Shown here piece after piece: positions 1-4,254 of a stretch of DNA of 5,207 nucleotides; the stretch's first letter is position 1, and each line of letters starts with the position of its first letter. The translations under genes were made by a program, and so were the position numbers. This DNA comes from Candidatus Krumholzibacteriia bacterium (GTDB lineage: Bacteria; Krumholzibacteriota; Krumholzibacteriia; LZORAL124-64-63), in the NCBI GenBank assembly GCA_016744275.1, contig JADGEP010000288.1:1-5207 (forward strand), given 5' to 3'. Under the pieces are notes generated by a model. It was not told the origin of the DNA, did not search any database, and was given only the letters and a program-made list of their open reading frames with translations.

Positions 1-3000
1 GGCCAGGATGTGCACCTTGTTGACCATGCCGCCGCTGGTGGCATTGACCGAAATGTCCACACTGTCGGTGATGGTGTCGCCGGCTGCGGGGCTGAAGAAA
101 CTGCCATCCGGATGAGGCGCCGTGCCGTCGTAATACACGCGCAAGATGGCGGCGTACCAGCCCCACTGGCCCCAATCAAAATCGTAACAGGTTTGACCCC
201 CGGCCGACCCTTCGAGGGTGACGAGCCCCGTGACCAGTTGGTCCAGGGGCACGTCGATCATGGGGTTGTCCTGATAGACATAACACTCGGGCTGGTCGTC
301 CGGAATGGTGGCCGGATCGTCCAGGTGCAGCCAGGAACCGTTGTTGAGCCGGATCTTTTTTTCGGTGGTGCCGGGATGCCCGCCCCAACGGTCGATGATG
401 AGCTCGGCCCGCACCGCGCCCGTCAAATCAGGCACGTTGATCTGGAGGGTGGCGTTGGGCAAGAATTCGGCCGCGCCAGGATTCTGGGCATTGGGGTCGG
501 TCACACGCCAGTCGTCATTGCCGGCGCCAAAGCCGAGGACGACCTCGCGATAAACGCTTCCGGCCACCGGGCCAGCTGCCGCACTGGCCACCACATCGGT
601 GTAGTGGATCAAGTCATCGCTGACGGTGAGGTTGCCGGACGTATCGAGGCAAGTGATCTGCACGTGATAGGCCAATCCGGGGCTGAGAGCGGGCAATATG
701 GCCTGATGAGTGAAACTGAAAAAGCCGCCATCGATGAGGCCCAATTCGTAGCCCGTGGTCAGGCCGTATTTGACGCGGTAGTAGGCGGGCTCATCGGTGA
801 GCCAATTGAGCGTCAGCTGGGTGAAGCCGGTCACGGAGGTGACTTGGCTGATGATCGGGCCATCGTAGTCGCCGCTTTGCCCGTCTTCGGGCACGATGGG
901 GCTGGCGAGATTGAAGGCGTGGTCCAACGCCACGGTGGCGACGCCGTTGAGCGTTCCGGCCAACCAGCCCGCGCGATTGAGAGTCATGGCCTCGGTGACG
1001 GTGGCGACTGGCTGCCAGACGAGGCCTTCGAGGGCGTAATACAATTCAAACGTGTCGCCTTGGCGCCGCAGTTGCAGCCAAAGAGGCCCTTCGCCAATAC
1101 CGAGCGGCAATGAACCGGTCAGGGTGGGGGAACCAAAAGCTGCCGAGCCCCAGCCCAGCGACCAATCGCCACCATCGCGCTGGGCCACAAAGCGCACCGC
1201 CGCACCCAGAGAGTCGGCCACTTCCAGGCCGGTGAAAGCGTCGCCCGTCCAGGCGTCGCGATCGATCATCAACTCGAGGGCCAGTTCGGTGTCCAGTTCA
1301 TCCTGATGGGCACGCAAGCCGGTGAAGGTGGCGTCCCAAGGCGTTTGGCTGGCGGCGGGCAAGTCGATCGATACCGAGCCACCACTTTGGTTGATGACCG
1401 CACCGGCGGTGCCGTCGGTCAAGGTCCAGGGCAGGCCCAGGTCCGTATCGAAAAAGGCATCAGACAAGTGCAGCGCGGCCTGATACGAAGCCGGCACAGT
1501 CACATAAATGGGGATGGTTTCAGAGCCGGTTTCGAGCCCGTCGTTGTCGATGGCCACGGCCTGGATCTGGTGTCCACCGACGGAAGGCCGGACCCAGTCG
1601 TAGCTGAAGGGGGCCGTTTCGTCCCGGTGCAGAATCACGCCGCCAACCCGGAATTCAACCGCGGCGATGATGCCGTCGGCGTCGTTGGCCACAGCGCTCA
1701 TGACGACGGTGTCGTCAAAATCAAACATGCTGCCGGCTACGACATCCTGCAGAATAACGGCAGGACTGAGCAGGGGCATGAGGCCACCGTCGGGGCCCGC
1801 TTCATGATTTCCGGCCACTTCGGCGGGACTCAGGGCCCGGCTGTAGATGGCCGCCAGGTGCAGCTCACCAAGCCAGTTGCGGCTGTTGTCGACTTCGCCG
1901 CCCAGGGCCAGAGAATAGCTCGGGTCCCAGTTGGAAAGGTCTCCCTCAGCCAGGCCGCTGATTGTTTGCAGGCCGTCGACGTAGAGCCGGGCGTTGCCTG
2001 CGGCGTCGCGGGTGTAGACGATGTGTTGCAGGTCGCCGGTGAGCGATCCGGACGGCGAAATGAGATCGGGCTGGCCGTTGAGTGATTGCTCGGTGGTGCG
2101 CAGGCGCACGTCAAAAACATCGGTGGGCAATGCGCCCCACTGGCCGTGGCTCAGGGTGGCGTTGCGATTGGAGGGGTCGGCCGAAAGGGTGAGGATGCGC
2201 GCCGGACCCGACTGGTCGAGGGTCGAGGGCTTGAGCCAGGCCTCGAGGGTGACTTCGCCGGCGGTGACGATGGCGTTGGTCAGGTCGGTGGTGGGCCGAC
2301 TGGAAGTCAAGAGGGTGGGCGTTTCGAGCCGCAGGCCATGGCCAGGCAGGGGTGTGAGCGCCAGGGTGTCGAGCTGGGTGAGATGGTGCGGCTCGGCGGT
2401 GCCGGCGTAGTCAAAAACGGTGGTCGGGCTGCCTTCGCGGAAATAGTAGAAAGCCTGCAGCCCGACAAATGTGCGAGGGCCCAGAGCCAGGGCGCCGTCT
2501 TCGGGCACGATGGGATTGCTCGTATCGAATACATAATCGACAACGGCAGCGAAGGCGGGCGCAGACCCACTGCCTGAGGACTTGTCTGCAGTGGGGTTGT
2601 CGCGGTCGTAGGGATTGTCCCCATCCGACGCATTACTGGTGGCGGCATAGACCCCACCGATGGCCACGCGCAGGTTGTGGTCAAAGACGAAGAGTTCGGT
2701 CCAGGCGCCCCCGTCGATTTGTTGGGCGCAGGTCCACTGGTTGCCGAGGCGGCTGAGGCGCAGGCCGAGGGTGTCGGTGGCGGAGACCGCGAGAGTGCCG
2801 TGGTCGAGTACTTGATGGTTCAAGGTGCGGGCCCAGCCCCATTGCAGCTGTTGGCCATCGTGGCGGTGGAAGAGGCGGACATAGGTGCCGTCGTCCTGCA
2901 GGACGATCAGGCCTTGCTGCTGGCCAGCAACGGCGGGCACGGATTCGAAGCGGGCCTCGATCGAAAAATTGGAATCGGGCAAGTCTTGCAGCAGGCGCAA

Positions 3001-3255
3001 GGTGCTGTTGTCGATGGGGCCGGCGTCGTGGGCGATGCCAGCGGGAATGTCGAGGGAGACGAGACCCGGAGCGAGCGCCAATTGCCCGCCACCGCGCGGG
3101 TCGGTCAGTTGCCAAAGGTTGGTGTCGAGTTGGGAAGAGCTGAAATCATCAGATACCTGAGCCAGGGCCAGGCTGGCGTGACTGAGCAGCAGGAAAGCCA
3201 AAAACAGCAAGCACCAGGGGCGCTTGTTTTTAAGACTGTGGCAATCCATGCTCAT
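1..3255 (-). CDS. Large secreted multidomain protein with ConA-like, LamG, Ig and FN3-like modules (3' end outside window)
   Basis: The frame stays open without a stop from the ATG at 3255 to the left edge, giving 1085 visible codons; the C-terminus is missing. The start is supported by GGAG at 3267-3264 with 8 nt spacing and by a signal peptide directly after it (Lys/Arg n-region, hydrophobic core about residues 15-30, likely cleavage after ALA near residue 32). Modules by residue: 35-245 ConA-like jelly roll resembling DUF1349 folds; 265-486 LamG-type (VTLEAWLKPS, HIVYTRD, LYVDG, GELHLAAIYSRALSPAEV); 497-588 bacterial Ig of the Big_7 type (VEFRVGGVILHRDETAPFSY); 597-785 a second ConA-like module; 798-886 FN3 or purple-acid-phosphatase-N-like (NWLTDEPAYYRVKYG); 900-1042 an unassigned beta-rich module; from about 1048 another Ig-like module, truncated. 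No catalytic motif of a hydrolase is visible. The folds suggest carbohydrate or surface binding, but the substrate is unknown. Codon use is uniform and no frameshift was seen. Domain names come from pattern recognition and were not searched. Confidence 0.9.
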   Translation of the reverse strand, partial: MSMDCHSLKNKRPWCLLFLAFLLLSHASLALAQVSDDFSSSQLDTNLWQLTDPRGGGQLALAPGLVSLDIPAGIAHDAGPIDNSTLRLLQDLPDSNFSIEARFESVPAVAGQQQGLIVLQDDGTYVRLFHRHDGQQLQWGWARTLNHQVLDHGTLAVSATDTLGLRLSRLGNQWTCAQQIDGGAWTELFVFDHNLRVAIGGVYAATSNASDGDNPYDRDNPTADKSSGSGSAPAFAAVVDYVFDTSNPIVPEDGALALGPRTFVGLQAFYYFREGSPTTVFDYAGTAEPHHLTQLDTLALTPLPGHGLRLETPTLLTSSRPTTDLTNAIVTAGEVTLEAWLKPSTLDQSGPARILTLSADPSNRNATLSHGQWGALPTDVFDVRLRTTEQSLNGQPDLISPSGSLTGDLQHIVYTRDAAGNARLYVDGLQTISGLAEGDLSNWDPSYSLALGGEVDNSRNWLGELHLAAIYSRALSPAEVAGNHEAGPDGGLMPLLSPAVILQDVVAGSMFDFDDTVVMSAVANDADGIIAAVEFRVGGVILHRDETAPFSYDWVRPSVGGHQIQAVAIDNDGLETGSETIPIYVTVPASYQAALHLSDAFFDTDLGLPWTLTDGTAGAVINQSGGSVSIDLPAASQTPWDATFTGLRAHQDELDTELALELMIDRDAWTGDAFTGLEVADSLGAAVRFVAQRDGGDWSLGWGSAAFGSPTLTGSLPLGIGEGPLWLQLRRQGDTFELYYALEGLVWQPVATVTEAMTLNRAGWLAGTLNGVATVALDHAFNLASPIVPEDGQSGDYDGPIISQVTSVTGFTQLTLNWLTDEPAYYRVKYGLTTGYELGLIDGGFFSFTHQAILPALSPGLAYHVQITCLDTSGNLTVSDDLIHYTDVVASAAAGPVAGSVYREVVLGFGAGNDDWRVTDPNAQNPGAAEFLPNATLQINVPDLTGAVRAELIIDRWGGHPGTTEKKIRLNNGSWLHLDDPATIPDDQPECYVYQDNPMIDVPLDQLVTGLVTLEGSAGGQTCYDFDWGQWGWYAAILRVYYDGTAPHPDGSFFSPAAGDTITDSVDISVNATSGGMVNKVHILA
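881..900 (-). repeat. Copy 2 of an exact 20-bp direct repeat encoding the IVPEDG linker
   Basis: This 20-bp stretch is identical to 2495-2514, in the same orientation and the same reading frame. It encodes the core of the peptide SPIVPEDG at the end of the second ConA-like module (residues about 785-792). The identity stops at the flanking bases on both sides, although the peptide context (F, two residues, then a small residue, S/N, PIVPEDG) remains similar. Confidence 0.85.
2495..2514 (-). repeat. Copy 1 of an exact 20-bp direct repeat encoding the IVPEDG linker
   Basis: This copy is identical to 881-900. It encodes the core of NPIVPEDG (residues about 247-254), the linker that closes the first ConA-like module before the LamG module. 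With the second copy it marks an internal duplication of the ConA-like unit. The surrounding modules have diverged strongly, so either this linker is under special constraint or it was homogenised recently. Confidence 0.85.
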
Positions 3256-3263
3256 GCGTCGAT

Positions 3264-3267
3264 CTCC
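3264..3267 (-). promoter_or_regulatory. Ribosome-binding site of the large gene
   Basis: GGAG on the minus strand lies 8 nt before the ATG at 3255. A second in-frame ATG at 3249 (codon 3) is possible but lies 14 nt from this site, so the first ATG is preferred. The ATG at 3269, just upstream, is out of frame and ends after five codons. Confidence 0.65.
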
Positions 3268-3296
3268 ATTTCTTGACCCCTATATACGCCGCTATT

Positions 3297-3310
3297 GGGT
3301 AATTTTACCC
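3297..3310. repeat. 14-bp palindrome GGGTAATTTTACCC
   Basis: The arms GGGTAA and TTACCC (6 bp each) flank a TT centre. The palindrome lies 42 nt upstream of the large gene's start codon and encloses the candidate -10 box of its promoter. It is short for a terminator and has no T-run directly after it on the minus strand, so an operator-like protein-binding site is the more likely reading. No regulator is identified. Confidence 0.45.
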
Positions 3311-3330
3311 GAAAAAACGCGCTAAAACAA
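3302..3330 (-). promoter_or_regulatory. Candidate sigma-70 type promoter of the large gene
   Basis: On the minus strand TTGTTT (3330-3325) is followed after exactly 17 bp by TAAAAT (3307-3302). Transcription would begin near 3295, leaving a leader of about 40 nt. Because the region is AT-rich, boxes of this quality can arise by chance, and the large gene may also be read through from the gene upstream. Confidence 0.4.
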
Positions 3331-3363
3331 CAAAAATAAAAGAAAAGATCAAAATAAAGGTCA

Positions 3364-4110
3364 CTAGGGAAGCAAGACAGCCTTGCGCACAACTCGGTGT
3401 GTTTCCCCCTGTTGCGCGTATTGGAGCCCGAAGAAGTAGGTTCCGCCAGCTTGGCGGCGTCCCTGCTGGTCGGTGCCGTCCCAGCGCACGGAGAAGGTGC
3501 CAGCATTTTGGTGGCGATGCAAGAGGGTGGCGACCCGGAAGCCGCGGGCGTCGTGAACGGTGACCCGCACGGGCCCCGCTTCAGGTAAGTTGAAACGAAG
3601 TAAGGTCATGGGATTGAAAGGATTGGGTGCCGGTAACGCGAACACCGGCGCCAGGGCGGCATCGGGCACATCGGTGGCCGTGGAGAGGATCGTAAAATCG
3701 GCTCCAGCCACGCTGGTGAGGTTGCCAAAAAGGTCAAAACTGTTGACCACCAGATGCACGGTGCCGGACGAGGTGTCGGGCACGGTCCAATTCCAGGTGT
3801 GCTGGCCGGTGCCAGGCCCAAAGGCCTGCGATTCGTAAAGAACGTCACCCAGCCACATCTGAGCCACATTGGCCGCCGGGTCACTGTTGGGATTGTCGTC
3901 ACTGAGTGACCACTGAAGGGTGATCATCTGGCCACCCTGCAGCACGGTATGGGGGGGCGGATCAGCCACATCGACGACGGGAAATTTGGTGTCAATACTG
4001 GCAGCCCCACTGACGCCAAACCCGGTCCCGGCGCAGGCTGAGGCGGACCACAGGGAGGTGACAAGGAGCAAGGCGAAGGTGAGGGCGTGCCTGTAGACAG
4101 CTGGAAGCAT
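3364..4110 (-). CDS. Secreted Ig-like protein with C-terminal FlgD-like Ig / sorting-type domain
   Basis: This is a complete 248-residue protein with stop TAG at 3366-3364. The frame is open further upstream, but the ATG at 4110 is chosen because a signal peptide follows at once (hydrophobic residues about 8-22, likely cleavage ACA|GT after residue 27) and because AGGCGG lies 4 nt before it. Cys26 sits in a poor lipobox (ASAC), so a lipoprotein is less likely. Residues about 43-142 form an Ig-like beta sandwich (ITLQWSLSDDNP, HTWNWTVPDTSSG, LVVNSFDLFGN). Residues about 155-248 are a FlgD-like Ig module: PNPFNP at 162-167, VRVTVHDARGFRVATL, VRWDGTDQQGRRQAGGTYFF, ending VVRKAVLLP. Such modules cap many secreted proteins of FCB-group bacteria and are thought to act in sorting or surface anchoring. 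The specific role is unknown. The gene is transcribed towards the large exported-protein gene, 108 bp away. Confidence 0.9.
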   Translation of the reverse strand: MLPAVYRHALTFALLLVTSLWSASACAGTGFGVSGAASIDTKFPVVDVADPPPHTVLQGGQMITLQWSLSDDNPNSDPAANVAQMWLGDVLYESQAFGPGTGQHTWNWTVPDTSSGTVHLVVNSFDLFGNLTSVAGADFTILSTATDVPDAALAPVFALPAPNPFNPMTLLRFNLPEAGPVRVTVHDARGFRVATLLHRHQNAGTFSVRWDGTDQQGRRQAGGTYFFGLQYAQQGETHRVVRKAVLLP

Positions 4111-4112
4111 GA

Positions 4113-4149
4113 ATCCGCCTGGGTGCGAGATGGATGTCGTGATGCGGAT
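4113..4149 (-). promoter_or_regulatory. Possible alternative hairpin masking the ribosome-binding site of the small gene
   Basis: On the minus strand ATCCGC (4149-4144) is exactly complementary to GCGGAT (4118-4113), which is the 3' part of the ribosome-binding site AGGCGGAT just before the ATG at 4110. The loop would be 25 nt. The pairing uses bases also needed by the upstream 7-bp hairpin, so the two structures exclude each other. The 6-bp match could be chance, and the region matches no riboswitch class I know. Confidence 0.25.
4115..4120 (-). promoter_or_regulatory. Ribosome-binding site of the small secreted-protein gene
   Basis: AGGCGG on the minus strand matches the consensus AGGAGG in five of six positions and lies 4 nt before the ATG at 4110, which is closer than usual. 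A better Shine-Dalgarno match, GGGGAGG at 4158-4152, lies in the loop of the leader hairpin but is not followed by ATG, GTG or TTG at a usable distance. Confidence 0.45.
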
Positions 4150-4170
4150 CGCCTCCCCTGAAACGATCCG
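4145..4170 (-). promoter_or_regulatory. Leader hairpin with Shine-Dalgarno-like loop
   Basis: CGGATCG and CGATCCG form a perfect 7-bp stem around a 12-nt loop that reads TTTCAGGGGAGG on the minus strand. It begins about 4 nt after the predicted transcription start of the small gene. It could stabilise the mRNA 5' end, regulate translation through the alternative pairing with the ribosome-binding site, or be a DNA dyad that binds a protein. It also lies in the spot where a conventional integron would have attI. Confidence 0.4.
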
Positions 4171-4185
4171 ATGTTTTGTTATTAT
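4158..4185 (+). promoter_or_regulatory. Weak candidate promoter for the integrase gene
   Basis: CTGAAA (4158-4163) and TATTAT (4180-4185), separated by 16 bp, are the best plus-strand pair I can find. They match the consensus in four and five of six positions. The start would fall near 4192, giving a leader of about 60 nt. The -10 box coincides with the -10 box of the minus-strand promoter, so polymerase could occupy only one at a time. No LexA-type CTGT-N8-ACAG operator is present. Confidence 0.25.
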
Positions 4186-4209
4186 ATCACATTTTTGGGC
4201 TGGTGACAA
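4181..4209 (-). promoter_or_regulatory. Strong extended -10 sigma-70 promoter of the small secreted-protein gene
   Basis: On the minus strand TTGTCA (4209-4204) is followed after exactly 17 bp by TATAAT (4186-4181), with TG one base upstream of the -10 (TGATATAAT). The -35 box matches five of six positions, the -10 all six. Initiation is expected near 4174, giving a leader of about 64 nt that contains the 7-bp hairpin. The promoter faces away from the integrase gene and would drive the small gene and possibly the large one beyond it. Confidence 0.7.
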
Positions 4210-4243
4210 TTTGGGTCGGGGGATTGCAGTGGGAGTGGCACGG

Positions 4244-4249
4244 AAGGAG
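4244..4249 (+). promoter_or_regulatory. Ribosome-binding site of the integrase gene
   Basis: AAGGAG lies 5 nt before the ATG at 4255. This fixes the start and gives a protein whose N-terminal length fits the IntI family. Confidence 0.7.
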
Positions 4250-4254
4250 AGAAG

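Larger units (their letters stand above)
3256..3363. other. AT-rich intergenic spacer between the two exported-protein genes
   Basis: These 108 bp separate the TAG stop of the small gene from the ATG of the large gene. Read on the minus strand, the first half is a T-rich tract (about 3311-3358) and the second half holds a palindrome and the ribosome-binding site. A run of six T follows AGCGCG on the minus strand (about 3312-3317), but no GC-rich stem precedes it, so I do not call a rho-independent terminator. No GTTRRRY motif, the core of integron attC sites, occurs on either strand here. Confidence 0.6.

Noticed and set aside
10..1113. 367-codon open frame on the plus strand
   Set aside because: It lies antisense to the large secreted protein. 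Its product is low-complexity Gly/Val/Asp/Arg-rich with no domain motif, and there is no convincing ribosome-binding site. It is explained by the GC-rich codon use of the real gene.
1306..2577. Overlapping open frames of 259, 129 and 163 codons on the plus strand
   Set aside because: They overlap each other and are all antisense to the LamG, Ig and ConA-like coding sequence. None has recognisable domain content.
2677..3276. 199-codon open frame on the plus strand
   Set aside because: It is antisense to the signal peptide and first ConA-like module of the large gene and shows no domain features of its own.
3311..3345. Rho-independent terminator in the T-rich tract after the small gene
   Set aside because: The T runs are not preceded by a GC-rich stem-loop on the minus strand.
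3256..3363. attC site after the small gene
   Set aside because: No GTTRRRY or complementary RYYYAAC core occurs on either strand, and there is no long imperfect inverted repeat; the only palindrome is 14 bp.
4091..4100. CTGTAGACAG as a possible LexA operator controlling the integrase
   Set aside because: The half sites CTGT and ACAG are separated by 2 bp instead of 8, and the site lies inside the coding start of the divergent gene.
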